From Asparagopsis taxiformis (Eukaryota; Rhodophyta; Florideophyceae; Bonnemaisoniales; Bonnemaisoniaceae): a DNA stretch of 64,000 bases. Shown one piece after another: positions 48,729-59,304 of this stretch; the stretch's first letter is position 1; each line of letters opens with the position of its first letter. Location: NCBI GenBank assembly GCA_030407315.1, contig JALQPE010000232.1, positions 86,616 to 150,615 of the forward strand. Reading direction: 5' to 3'. Below the pieces are notes generated by a model, which was given only the letters and a program-made list of their open reading frames with translations, did no database searches and was not told where the DNA came from. The position numbers and the translations under genes are program-made.

Positions 48729-49288
48729 CTGTTCCTGGTAAAAGTGGTCGGACAATTTCAGCTTCTACTGAGGATGTTAGACCTGCACTGTCTGAAAGCT
48801 CTCTGGCTACTGCTATTCAAGAATCAATTGATTATATGGATTCTGCGCTCAGCGAAGCTATTTCTGACATGACAGATGGTGACTCAAATCATGATTTGCA
48901 GATCGATTCAGTCAGCAATGATGGAATTGATGTAAACTGCAACCCAGTTGACATTGGTCATGATTTCGATAGTGAACATATTAATTCTACATATGAAGTA
49001 CCTCATGTAGGTCAGGTCATCGAGGTTTATTTGCCAGATGACAACCAATACTATCGTGGTACAATATCAGAGTATTCTCCTGATACACTGAAGTATACAG
49101 TTCTTTATGATGATGGTGATGTTGAAAAGCTAAAACTACAATGTGAGACATGGCGTACTGTATCTGTCTCTGATGATACACCACATCATTCTACAGCACA
49201 AATTAATTTGAAGTGCAATGGAATTGAGCTGCAACCTGGTACTGAGTTGTGCAGTACTAAGAAAGAGGATATATATTTATACCTATGA
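48680..49288 (+). CDS. Copia 3 integrase C-terminus plus Tudor-like domain
   Basis: From residue 9 the frame continues the integrase C-terminal strand pattern (SRTVTVPGKSGRTISAS, then EDVRPALSE). An acidic linker follows. Residues about 109-160 (49004-49160) read VGQVIEVYLPDDNQYYRGTI, then YTVLYDDGDVEKLKL, then ETWR. This is the signature of plant PTM/DIR17-type Tudor folds, which bind methylated histone tails. Its place between integrase and reverse transcriptase is where chromoviruses carry a chromodomain in a different superfamily. Inference: a chromatin-targeting module of the polyprotein. The frame ends at a stop before RT; a frame change links them. Confidence 0.6.
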   Translation: MDSCKNCSYDHASRTVTVPGKSGRTISASTEDVRPALSESSLATAIQESIDYMDSALSEAISDMTDGDSNHDLQIDSVSNDGIDVNCNPVDIGHDFDSEHINSTYEVPHVGQVIEVYLPDDNQYYRGTISEYSPDTLKYTVLYDDGDVEKLKLQCETWRTVSVSDDTPHHSTAQINLKCNGIELQPGTELCSTKKEDIYLYL

Positions 49289-49310
49289 ATAATTTCGCAG
49301 TAAGGAATTC

Positions 49311-50027
49311 ATGTTTCATCAAGCTCAATCGCTTCCGTCATATGTTCTTCAGAATGCTTACATGAAGGAGGAAAAGTCATTCAAGGAAACCGTACAGGTT
49401 ATTCATGTATCTAAGGTTCCTAAGCATGCAAACATTATTGCAAGTCATGTTCTATATAAGGTCAAAGTGCTAGACGATGGTGGAATGCTTGTGAAAGCAC
49501 GCATCGCTCCACACGGCAACAAAGATGCTGAGAAGTCTATGCTCAAGACTGATTCACAGACATGTCCGCCGGTTGGAATACGAATTTTACTCTCTATCTG
49601 TGTTTTACAAAAGTGGACACTTGCTAGGATTGATGTCAAGTCTGCTTTCCTTTAAACAGGTTCTTCACTAAGGGATGTATATGTGATCCCGCCACGCGAA
49701 TGTTCAAATCGTTCATTTTATTGGCTGTTATTAACCGCAGCTTATGGATTGGTTAACTCTAATGCCAAATGGCAGTACCATAGTGACTCTTTTATGAAAT
49801 CACTTGGCTTCTATCAACTAATCTATGTGCCTCAAATATTTTATATATCGGAGGATGGGAGTTTACAGATACTTGCTGTCAAGATTGTGGATGATATATT
49901 GCTGGCCGGACCGTTACCGCGCCTGCGTTCATTTGTTGATCGAATTGGAAACAAATACAAACTTGGAACTACGTCTGTGTTTTCGGAAGTGGACGCGGAC
50001 GTCCAGTCTCTCCAGTACGGGTCCTAG
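49311..50027 (+). pseudogene. Copia 3 reverse transcriptase, 3'-truncated
   Basis: Starts with the RT fingers (HVLYKVKVLDDGGMLVKARI) and DVKSAFL. A TAA replaces the expected Gln of SAFLQ, and the frame then continues with VIPPRECSNRSF and the catalytic IVDDILLAG (YVDD variant). It stops near 49985, where a GC-rich GGACGTCC palindrome region and tandem repeats begin. RNase H and the 3' LTR are missing. Confidence 0.7.
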
Positions 50028-50100
50028 TCGGCCCCGAGATTTACTAGAACAAATGAACGTCCGCGTCCAAAAAAAATAAAATTTTTTGGATGCGGACGTC

Positions 50101-50272
50101 CACTTTCTCTAGTACATATGGCGGAATACTAGGGCCCGACATCCACTTTCTCTAGTACGTTTGGCGGAATACTAGGACCCGACATCCACTTTCTCTAGTA
50201 CATATGGCGGAATACTAGGACCCGACATCCACTTTCTCTAGTACATATGGCGGAATACTAGGACCCGACATC
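50101..50272. repeat. 43-bp tandem repeat, four units
   Basis: Units start with CCACTTTCTCTAG at 50101, 50144, 50187 and 50230 (exact 43-base steps), with a few substitutions (GTACATATGG against GTACGTTTGG). They replace the end of copia 3. Confidence 0.95.
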
Positions 50273-50398
50273 CAGTATACAATATATCAGCGAAAACCGG
50301 GAGGGAAGAAATTATAGCGGATGGTAAATTCAGGGCCCATATCGGACCGTATTTTATTCTCTCATTTAGGAAACTGCTCGTATACAATACGTCTCTCT

Positions 50399-50540
50399 AG
50401 AATAGGGAATACATATCTGGTCAGAATAGGAAATAAATACCCGGTTAGAATAGGAAATACGTATCCAGCCAGAATACGGAATATGTATCCAGCCAGAATA
50501 CGAAATACGTATCCAGCCAGAATACAAAATATCTGTCAGC
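50399..50540. repeat. 24-bp tandem repeat, about six units
   Basis: Unit AGAATAGGAAATACGTATCC plus AGCC with variation. As 24 is divisible by 3 it stays open and would encode an 8-residue repeat (RIGNTYPA-like), but I see no gene context. Confidence 0.9.
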
Positions 50541-50889
50541 ATATCGTCGATCACCCATCTCCCTCACTATCGCGTTCTCCCTACCATCCGAACGCCATGC
50601 ACCACCATCCGCACATACTTCAAGAACCCTCACGACCTAGATTACAAAAAATCCGCTCCTTCCCAATTCCATCCCCGCTTTCCTCGACACCATCCCAGCC
50701 CATTAAATCATCAAGACATCAAACACGAACATGGTCAGCAAAATCTTACACGACTTGAAACCCACTCTCACTTCTATCGTATGCCCGAAAATATACACAT
50801 ACCAGAAACACCTCACAGCTTCATTCCCCATCTTCCTAGATCCCTTCTTCACTCTCCTTCAGTCCTGCCGTTCCTGCTTCACCACTCCT
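50541..50889. other. Low-complexity pyrimidine/CA-rich sequence, no gene
   Basis: Plus strand rich in C and A with many CCATC/CATC motifs; no domain-bearing ORF. Confidence 0.4.
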
Positions 50890-51920
50890 GCATCACATAC
50901 AAAACATCAACCCCAACAGTCAGATTCTAAAGCAACGCTTACCACGACAGATATCCTAGAAACTCCCTTACTTACCTCTCTGAGAGGATGAGTGAATCAT
51001 CCATCCTACACAAAATACAAACCATGATCCAAAAACCTTGCAATGAATAATCAAAGTCAGCAGTCCATATCTCCGCAAAACAAGTCTTGGTGCTCAGTGA
51101 AACTTACCTTCTGTCATCAACATTCCTGCATCATCTACACAACATCGGAATCAACCACAACAGTCAGACTCAAAACCAACCTTCCCTCACAGCATACTTT
51201 CAAAACTCGCACACTTACCTTCGCTCCACACAATACACACCATGACTCAATAGGCTTCCAATGAAAAATATCGCATCAACGGAAATAGTCAGACTCAAAA
51301 CCAAGCTTCCCTCGCTGCTTACTTTCAAAACTCGCACACTTACCTTACCTGTTCCATCCTGCACACAATAAAAACCATAAATCACGTAATCGTGTAGCCA
51401 AGAAAAGTAGTCAGCATTCCGCATCTTCGCACAACCGGTCTGGGCGCCCAATGTGACTTACCTTCCGTCATCACTATTCCTCCATCACCTACGCAACATC
51501 GGAATCAATCGCAACAGTCAGATTGAAAACCAACGTTTCCCTCGCTACATACCCTGAGAACTCGCAAATGTACCTCTCATCCATCCTACACACAATACAA
51601 ACCATGATCCAAAAACTTGCAATGAATAATAATCATAGTCAGCAGTCCGTCTCTTCGCAAAGCACATCTTGGCTCTCAATGAAACTTACCTTCCGTCATC
51701 AACATTCCTGCATCATCTATACAACATCAGAATCAACCACAACAGTCAGACTCAAAACCAACCTTCCCTCACAGCATACTTTCAAAACTTCACGTACCTC
51801 TCTTCCATCCTCCGCTCAATACACACCATCAGTCAACAGGCTTCCCATGAAAAATATCGCATCAACGGAAATAGTCAGACTCAAAACCCACGCTTCCCTC
51901 AACGCATACCCTCGAGGGTA
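50890..51920 (-). repeat. Degenerate ~115-bp tandem array carrying a regularly spaced splice-donor-like motif on the minus strand
   Basis: Related blocks recur, e.g. TCAACATTCCTGCATCATCT at about 51118 and 51702, and CAGTCAGACTCAAAACCAA repeatedly. CTTACC or GTACC motifs (minus strand GGTAAG/GGTAC donors) sit near 51102, 51206, 51337, 51456, 51568, 51684 and 51790, spaced 104-131 bp. Several lie just after a TAG/CAG-ended stretch, so each unit looks like a tiny exon (about 12-27 bases) plus an intron. No protein recognised. Confidence 0.5.
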
Positions 51921-51935
51921 GAGGATGGAACGAAG

Positions 51936-51973
51936 GTACGTGCGCGAATCTTGATCAAGATTCGCGCACGTAC
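51936..51973. repeat. 38-bp perfect palindrome
   Basis: GTACGTGCGCGAATCTTGA followed at once by its exact reverse complement, no loop. It lies between the tandem array and the small minus ORF. Confidence 0.95.
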
Positions 51974-51996
51974 AAAGCAAAGTCGGTCAAAGAAGA

Positions 51997-52122
51997 TCAG
52001 TCGGTGATGAGGGCGGAGTGGAGCCTGCGGCGTCGACCGGACAGCTTTCTGCGTCCGCTTAAGTCTTGCTGTGCATACTCGAAATCATCGCCGGCAGTGA
52101 GATTGAGTATGGCCCAAGCCAT
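51997..52122 (-). CDS. Small ORF (41 aa) or terminal exon, divergent from the Plavaka transposase
   Basis: ATG at 52122 to TGA at 51997: an acidic first half (NLTAGDDFEYAQQDL) and a basic tail (SGRRKLSGRRRRLHSALI). The same frame is open further upstream, so it could be the last exon of a longer minus-strand gene. The 38-bp palindrome lies just past its stop. No family recognised. Confidence 0.3.
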   Translation of the reverse strand: MAWAILNLTAGDDFEYAQQDLSGRRKLSGRRRRLHSALITD

Positions 52123-52574
52123 GGTCTCTGATTCCCCGAACAATGAGATCCGGATCGAGAACAACGAATATAAACATATAATCATATATATGAGAATCCA
52201 TTTGCTTTCCTTACATGATCCGTGGCATATCCGCTGTAAAGCACATTCAGATTCCACGAAGTTTGGAAATAAAAAAGTTTATTATTACAAATGAATTAAT
52301 TGAAAATTCATGTCCCAGGGCAGTCCTTCGTCCTTCCATGCACACGTTGCCAGCACGCAATGTGATGTAACAGTTGGAAATGATTGAACTCTCGGTTAAA
52401 TTCCACCGTTGGGATGTCAGCTGGAGTGAGCACAAAACTACTACCCACAAAACTACGAACGAACACGTTACATTCCAAGTCTCGAAAGCACCACAAAAAT
52501 AAAATTGGTCGCATCTGGACGGCACAGTCTCCCCTGTTCAGCTCGCAATCCTCCCTTTTGCGTCAAAACTCGAC
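52123..52574. other. Divergent upstream region of the Plavaka transposase
   Basis: No ORF with domain. It should hold the transposase promoter and possibly an element end, but I found no convincing terminal inverted repeat with the 56-59 kb side. Confidence 0.35.
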
Positions 52575-55500
52575 ATGGAATGCAAGTATGAAGGATGCTT
52601 CTACTACTGCGTAGATTCTTATGCGCTCGCGCTGCATGAGCGAACGTGTCGCTACCGTTTCAACCCCTCTCCCCAACATTTCAACAACGCTCGTGTCCCT
52701 GCCGTCACCCATGAGCCTGCTCGAAACGGCGACCATGATTCCCCGCAACCCAGCTCCCCAGACCCAGAATCTGGTCGTGCTTCCTCCAGCGACTCACCCT
52801 GTGACGCTCCATTGCCACCAACCTCAACCCCCTCCCGCGCAGACCTCCTCGTGCAATCCCTCGCCGCCAGTCTCACAACCCTCGAGTACAAGGCCGGCGC
52901 TGGCCGCGTGAGCGAAGTCATCACCATCCTACAAGACCCCGCATTCTCCCTAGAAAAGTTCAACAGCGCCGTTCGCACCGTAGAAGAATGTCGCCACGAT
53001 ACCGCTTCCATGGTCGAAACACATTTCCGCACCGAAGGTTACAAGAGCCACATCATTCCAGACAAAACTGGTAAGTACTCGGCACAGCTGTACCTCCGTG
53101 ACCCAGTCGACATGCTCCGCAGGCAGTTAGCACTGGCTAACGACCAAAATACTCTCTTCCACCCCTCCCCACAGACCGCCCCAGACGGCACCGCAATATT
53201 TTCTCATCCCCTACACACAGAATTCGCGAAAACGCTGCACCAGGTTTCTAGACAGCGCGTGCAGCTCTCGGAAGATCCACAGGTCGTATGGGCAGAGGAA
53301 AATGATCCCACCGCTTCCTCCTTTGCCGGCCTCCTCCAAGTGTACACCGACAAGAGCAGCACAAGCCTCAAGAGCTCCGCAATCGTCGCATACCCCATAC
53401 ACGTCACACTGCTCAACTTCTCCGCCCCCCTCCGTCGCCACTGCATCCGTACCGGCCTCACCATCGTCGGGTATCTTCCGTACATTGTGAACCCTTCGTC
53501 CAACGCCTTGTTCGGTGATGAAATGCCGACAACCTCTAGTTCTGCTAGTCGCGCTCGCAAAATTGATATTCTTCATAAAGCACTCGAAAAAGTGTTTTCG
53601 TCCCTATCCACCGCGTTCTCTTCCGGGTTCCCCTGCACAGACTCCACTGCAACTGCCCGCCAATGCTTTCCCATCCTAGCCAATTATTGCTGCGACTTTC
53701 CAGAGGCCAAAGAGCTGTCATGCACTCGCAACAGCACTACCACCACACATCCCTGCCACCGCTGCTACATCCCCGCCACTCAACTTGAATCCAGCGCGCC
53801 ACACCAGCCCCGCTCCCTCGATGATACACGCTCTGCACGCCAAGAGAGCGCTCAGGAGCATACAACTGCTCCGCTCGAAGCTCTCTCCCTCCTCGAACAA
53901 CACTCTGTCCTCGAATCGACCGCTCTTTTACCCACCAACAGTCCCCTAGACCCCTACAACATTTTCTCCTTCGAGCCTCTGCACAATCTCCACCTCGGCA
54001 TCTCAAAGCTCATCAAACAGTGCATTGTCCACCGCCTCAGCTCCCCAGACCTCACCACCACCACTGCCTCCCATTCCGGGACACCTCGCACCTTCAAGAA
54101 GGTGAAAAAATCCATCCTCGCCGGCTCAAACAGCATTCTGTCCGCTATCGAACGCGACTACTACATCACCGGTCTTCATGTCGACTTCTCCAAGGGTGAG
54201 AAGGGCACCAATTTGAACGGCCTCTTCACGGAGGACGGCATACGCGGCATGCTCGCAGCCAAAGACTATCACCATGTCGACATGGTGTTCCCTTTCATCG
54301 CAGCATTCATTGACACATGCTGTGACGAAGTAGAGACAGCCCCCCTCACTTCCATCTGAACGCAATACTCTGACCTCGTCGCATGGGTCATGAAACGCGG
54401 TCGCATCAAGCACTGGACTGCCGCCGAACTAGAAAGCCTCCAGAACTCCATTTCCTATTTCAAACAATCAATGCTCTCCACCCTCGGCCCATTCCACACC
54501 ACAGGTCTCAAAACTTTCAAGTTCCATCTTCTAGACCATCTTCCCGGTGACTTGCAGAGATATGGCGCCCTGGAACACATCGATGCAGGCCCCTACGAAC
54601 ACTCCCATCTTCTGTTCAAACAGAGTTATAGGAAAACCTCTCGAAGGCGCTCCACAGCCATGGAAGAGACTATTCGCCACATGGAATTCTCCTTGGCCAC
54701 TCCAACTGGTCACACCCCATCCAACACATTGGGAAACCCACGCATGATATCGCCCACAGACGGTGCAGTACTCGTTCGCGACGGATTCACCGTTGCACTG
54801 CACGACTTTGCCTCCCTGCTGCCCGATGCAACCCTCCTCGTTGCAGATATCGACGGACAGCCCGATCCTGCCACTCTTTTGCCTCTGCACAACTCCTCGT
54901 TCCCGTCTGCCACCATAACGCTATTCCAGCAACTCGGTGACACAGCTGCACAAGCGTTCCTCACCCTCGCTAGACTGCGCGCCACGGCAGAAGGCCCTCC
55001 AATACATGACATGGACATTTCCGTCACCGTGGTAAAGTCCGCCTACGTCATGGGAGGGTACGTCCCAGATGCCGACGACTTTGACCCGCACAGTGGCATG
55101 CTTCGCCCCACAAACGTGTCGAGGCACAAGCAGCAGCGCGTCTTTGCAACTTCATCGTTCGGCCCCGCAAAGAGATCGCAGTACTCCTTTGTCGTCATCT
55201 CCGGAACTGCCGATGACTACAGAACCATATGGGTAGGGCGCGTCCTGGCACTGGTACGCCTGCAGTCTCCAAACCTGTTTCAACCTGTAGAACTCGCTTT
55301 CGTTCAGTATATGACCTGCTTTGCCCCAAAAACCGCTGTGGAAAAATCACTTGGGTGCATTTGTTTAAAGTGGTCCACATGGGACCCGGACAACGGATCC
55401 GTTGACAGCAATGACACTGCATCCCACAGTGCAGGTGGTCCTTGGTTTGACCTCATTCCTGCATCTACTATATCTGGCACCGTGCACATCGTACGAAGTA

Positions 55501-55616
55501 ACTTTCCAGTCAAGCCATTTACGAAACAAATGCACTGGTCGGACCACCGTTTCTATCTCAACCGCTTCTACACCAACACTGATTACCAGTTCACAGATGA
55601 TAATGAAGAAGAATAA
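52575..55616 (+). CDS. Plavaka-type (CACTA-related) transposase with one internal TGA
   Basis: ATG at 52575 starts with a C2HC-like finger (CKYEGCFYYC and then HERTC). A Pro/Ser-rich linker follows, then the Plavaka-like core: LLQVYTDKSSTSLKSSAI with AYPIHVTLLNF, the counterpart of the family's YSDKT..GYPV segment. Later come FSFEPLHNLHLGISKLIK (the D-x-LH-x-L-x-G region), FKFHLLDHLPGDLQRYGA and then an EHIDAGPYEHSHLLFKQSY block. A TGA at 54357-54359 cuts codons 1-594 from the remaining ~419, but the frame is the same before and after it. A CGA-to-TGA change at a CpG would explain it. Length (~1,013 codons) is normal for the family. A convergent gene follows. Confidence 0.7.
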
Positions 55617-55693
55617 ATCTAAATCGCAGCACTCTATTGATAATGTACTACATGATAAACCTTCTAGTCAACGTCACATTTACTGCACTAATT

Positions 55694-58645
55694 TCAACCA
55701 TCCTCCATTACGCCAAAACCGTTATCAGCAGTGGCTGCATGGCGCCGCTCCATGCCCCCATACTGTGGGGCATTGATTTCGACATTCAGGTTTGCACTCA
55801 GGTGTCCAGCATATGGGTCAACGACGAAAAGTTCTGCGCCAATTAGTCCTTGCGCAATCACACAATCCATTACAGCACCGAGGTTTGACGTAATATGCGA
55901 TTGAATCCTATCCTCGGACACTAGAACAAGTGATGAGCAGCGGTTTACATCATCAACGACATGAACAATTCCAGACCCCTCTCCGCTTTGCCACACTTCA
56001 ACAGCCTCTCTCGTCACAGTACGGCTTGCAAACACATGCCGTGACTGTGCACTAGTCCGCTGTTCGCTCTCGACAACGTCCGTTTCTTCCCTTGCTTGCG
56101 AGCCTTGGAGACAAGACATGCAGTACACCACCATACCAACTAATTGCTGAAAAGCTACCCCCACATATTGACTGTACCGCCTTGTAAACTCCTTCTGCCG
56201 TGCACCTCCTTTCCCCTTCGGTTCATCCAAACACTCCACAGTAGTCACTAGCCAAGCATCCAGGCGCGCCAGCGTTAGTATGCTCGTCTCTATGTCCATT
56301 ACTTGTTCTGGTCGTATCGAATAACCCCTGAAGATGTCCAGCACATTCACAGCTACTCGGTTGTTAAACCATGCATCACCATTCACTTCCATTTCGAAGC
56401 TGTCAGGAACCATGCCTTTGCTGTATCGCAGCTCTGAGAACGGTGCCGTTCGCCACCTCCCCATATCCAAATCACCGTTGCTTTCCCGTTTCAAAAGCTT
56501 CTCAGACGCTTCGCGCTTTTGATCCTCTCGCTCGTCCATCTCAGCTCGCGTCGTCAGCATCGTGCATCTAGACATTAATTTCGTGTACCCCAGCGAACCG
56601 AACAATCTGTCCCTCGCATTACGCTTCCGTGCACTCATCACGTCGGACAGTTTCTGCGTCACCTTCACTTTCAATCCTTGCTCCCCGCCACAGCCTCTTG
56701 ACAGCACACACGCTGCTCCTCATCGGAAAACACATCACACCACGGACTTTGACGCAGTACGTGTCGCACCAAGTCATTCAGCAGATCACTCTCGTCCCTG
56801 TACGAAGGTGTATGTGGAACGATAGTTCGGTGACGAAGTAGCTGGTACGAGCTAGGGGACACGCTGTCCTTACGACGAAACGAACGAACAGTCCACCCGC
56901 TGGTGTTTTGACTGTATGTTAGGTAGAACGGTAGAGATAGGTTAGCGAGTAGACACGAGCGTCACGACGCAACAATCCACGCGAGGATTACGTTAGCAAA
57001 CGAGGTGGTACGTCACCGGAGGCGCTCTCAACCAAGTCCGGAGGCACTACACGCAATCAGCCTTACGTGCGGCGATGGGTAGGGAGTACGCAGCTCGACG
57101 GAGAGGAAGCCTCGCTAGGCAAAACGTAAACGTAAACGTAGAAGTCAGTCGTAGACTAGAGCCGTTGCTCGTTCCATGAATTGTCCCCTTTCCCTCCCGG
57201 CACGATGCCAATACCTATATGGCCACGATGGCATCGCTTTACAGTGTAAACACTGCTCGTAACGTCCCCGAATGGGAAAGGACCTTGTGGGTCGCACGTA
57301 GGGACCCGTTGGTCCGTTGGCCGTTGCCAATACGTTCGTTGCACTCGTGTGCCGGTTGCGTGCGCGCATGCGCCAGCAATGTTCGTGCATTGCTGTCGCC
57401 GGTCGTATCCGCCGAAATTCGAATTCCGCGGAAAACGTAAATATTTGCAATTTCGGACTTGCCACGTATACTACAGTGTATACCACTGCAGATTCTTGAT
57501 GATATAGCCCGGAGGGGTAGCAATATATCCTACACCGTTTTCGCTCCAAAGTGTCCCTTCTACCGGCTCTACCTCGATGGTACGTCCAGTCCAACGTCTC
57601 TGCGTTTGTTCCGCTATAGGGTCCAGCTCCATAGTCTCGTTCTTGCACCACTTTGTCAGGTTTTCCTCGACCGCCCTAAGAACTCCAAGGTATTTCACAG
57701 GAATGGCTTTCTGTATTTTCGACTTACCGCCACCGTGATCACTGATTCTACCTGTTCTCGCAATTGCAGTAAGGCTGGCATTTTCCGCCTGCAGAGTCTT
57801 CACCTTAGCCTCCAACGCAACTATCTCCGTGGTGAGCGCCTTGTTTGCTATGTCCTGGCTAAACACTTTTTTTTCCAGCTCCGCGATCTTCTTCTTCTGC
57901 GCATTGATGCGACTCGCCATTAAATCGATGGATTCCGGCGGATGCAACCTCTCTGCCCTCACCGTCCCCCATCTCGCACGCTATCGGGATTATGATGTCC
58001 TCCATCGGCAATAGCCTGACGTCGCGGGGGCGTTACGCGCATATTTGGCACCAATGACAGTCTGTTGTGACGAGGCCCGCACTCCGGCTGCTCTCTCCCC
58101 TCAGTACCACCTGACCGCCGATGATAGTTGGCATCCTGTGAACGTTGCTCAGAAACAACATCCCTTGCCGCTATCCTCGGGTCCCTGACTGCATTACCTG
58201 CTGGGGCTGATGTACTCGGCATAGTTGGCGCAGTGGGGGTCACAGCCTCCAGTGTCTCGGGAACCCCCGGCTGGGACTCCGTCTGCAGCACCTCGGCATC
58301 TGCCAACCCGGGAGGAACTACCTTTGCCATAGCACTCTGCCGCAATTCCAACATGTTTTGAGCCACTATCATGTCATCATCATGATGTTCACTGTCCCTG
58401 CGAGCACGCTTGCCTCGGTCAAGCCCCATCTCTCTCCGCGCCGTTCCTCCTTCCTCACTTTCTCGCTGCGGATCCCCAGTTCTGCGCCGGTCCGTCTTGC
58501 GACTACCGGACCGCGGTTCAATGCTGCCGGTAGGCCCAGACCGCTTCTTCGCACGGGATTGTCGGGCACTCGATACAGCAGCTGCTGACCGGTTTTTCTG
58601 GAGGCCCGGAGGCTTTGGAGCTTTCTTCGCAATACGCGGCGGCAT
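55694..58645 (-). pseudogene. Coiled-coil protein gene facing the Plavaka transposase, split by a solo LTR and two frame shifts; family unknown
   Basis: Four minus-strand pieces join in order. 58645-57959 is a basic disordered N-terminus (MPPRIAKKAPKPPG) with an acidic middle. 57962-57481 has a heptad coiled coil (RINAQKKKIAELEKKV and KALTTEIVALEAKVKTLQAE) and then a PPGYIIKNLQWYT segment. Across the LTR comes 56812-56671 (PSYRDESDLLNDLVRHVLRQ). Then 56707-55694 (RKRNARDRLFGSLGYTKLM, DAWFNNRVAVNVLDIFRGY, EFTRRYSQYVGVAFQQLVG) is helical with a few Cys. Pieces 1 and 2 overlap at GTGA by a one-base shift at a G5 run; pieces 3 and 4 shift near GGATTGAAAG. It may be the second gene of the Plavaka element or a host gene. 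Confidence 0.5.
56813..57475 (+). mobile_element. Solo LTR (family C, 663 bp) inside the coiled-coil gene
   Basis: Starts TGTGGAACGATAG, ends CGTATACTACA and is flanked by GTGTA on both sides (56808-56812 and 57476-57480). Second copy of the family seen at 7910-8579. Removing it joins the coding frame at LQWYT-PSYRDES. Confidence 0.95.
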
Positions 58646-58877
58646 AATGAAGCCTTCCCGGAAGCGATGGAACGATTGAGTTGCACGAGATACAAAAAAG
58701 ATTGCTGTATAGTGTCGGTAACCACAACGGTCTGCGATGAACGTTCAGGTCAGGTCAAGTACCGGAGAATACGCCAACAGCCCAGATTGTATACGGTAGG
58801 CAGTCATCAACAGTATTTAATGAGGTACAATTACAGCTGTCGAGCTAGGCCGCGAGCACCCCTATGTCCGGAAGACG
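58646..58877. other. Promoter region between the coiled-coil gene and the methyltransferase element
   Basis: 232 bases without ORF; no clear motif. Confidence 0.35.
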
Positions 58878-59059
58878 TCCTGATTTGAATTAAAATTTGG
58901 GCTATTCTCAAAAACATGCACATGTGAACATGTTTTTGAGATGGGGTGTGCCGTACGGCACAATCGACCCGCTGAAATCGATGTTTTTTGCAATATTTTT
59001 TTCTGCCCTGAATTGTAGAATTTCTGGGCTGGACAGCAATGCAACTGAGCTGGACATCC
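58878..59059 (+). repeat. Left TIR of the methyltransferase-SET element
   Basis: Begins TCCTGATTTGAATTAAAATT. It contains CATGCACATGTGAACATG and the 16-base perfect palindrome TGTGCCGTACGGCACA (58947-58962), then GCAATATTTTTTTCTGCCC, and ends GAGCTGGACATCC. About 90% or more identical to the right TIR. Confidence 0.9.
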
Positions 59060-59304
59060 ACCGGGCGTCCATTTCAACTTGGTCTTGTATTTTGCATCTG
59101 CACGCATAACAGCAACCAAGCAGTCAGGTTCACTGCTCGGACGAAGTGCACCTAGAGTGTGAACGATTGGTTTTTGACAGGCGAGTACTGCTCAATAGGT
59201 TTCACCCTGGACTAATGGTGGCTGGACATGCTGCATTATATGATATACTTCAACTCTGGAACGTAGCTTTATTTGTAGTCGAAATGAAAACATCTTTCGT
59301 GACC

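Noticed and set aside
50101..50540. CRISPR array
   Set aside because: Repeats are contiguous without spacers, and the DNA is eukaryotic.
25851..54359. TGA recoded as an amino acid (reassigned genetic code), because many in-frame TGA codons occur in TEs
   Set aside because: Long intact ORFs (methyltransferase, copia 2, piggyBac) use no internal TGA, and TAA/TAG also occur as lesions; single point mutations are simpler.
55694..56862. Plus-strand ORFs at 56334-56841
   Set aside because: Antisense to the coiled-coil gene; shorter and without features.
52300..58870. Terminal inverted repeats for a Plavaka element
   Set aside because: I compared the outer regions by eye and found no convincing match, so no element boundaries are claimed.
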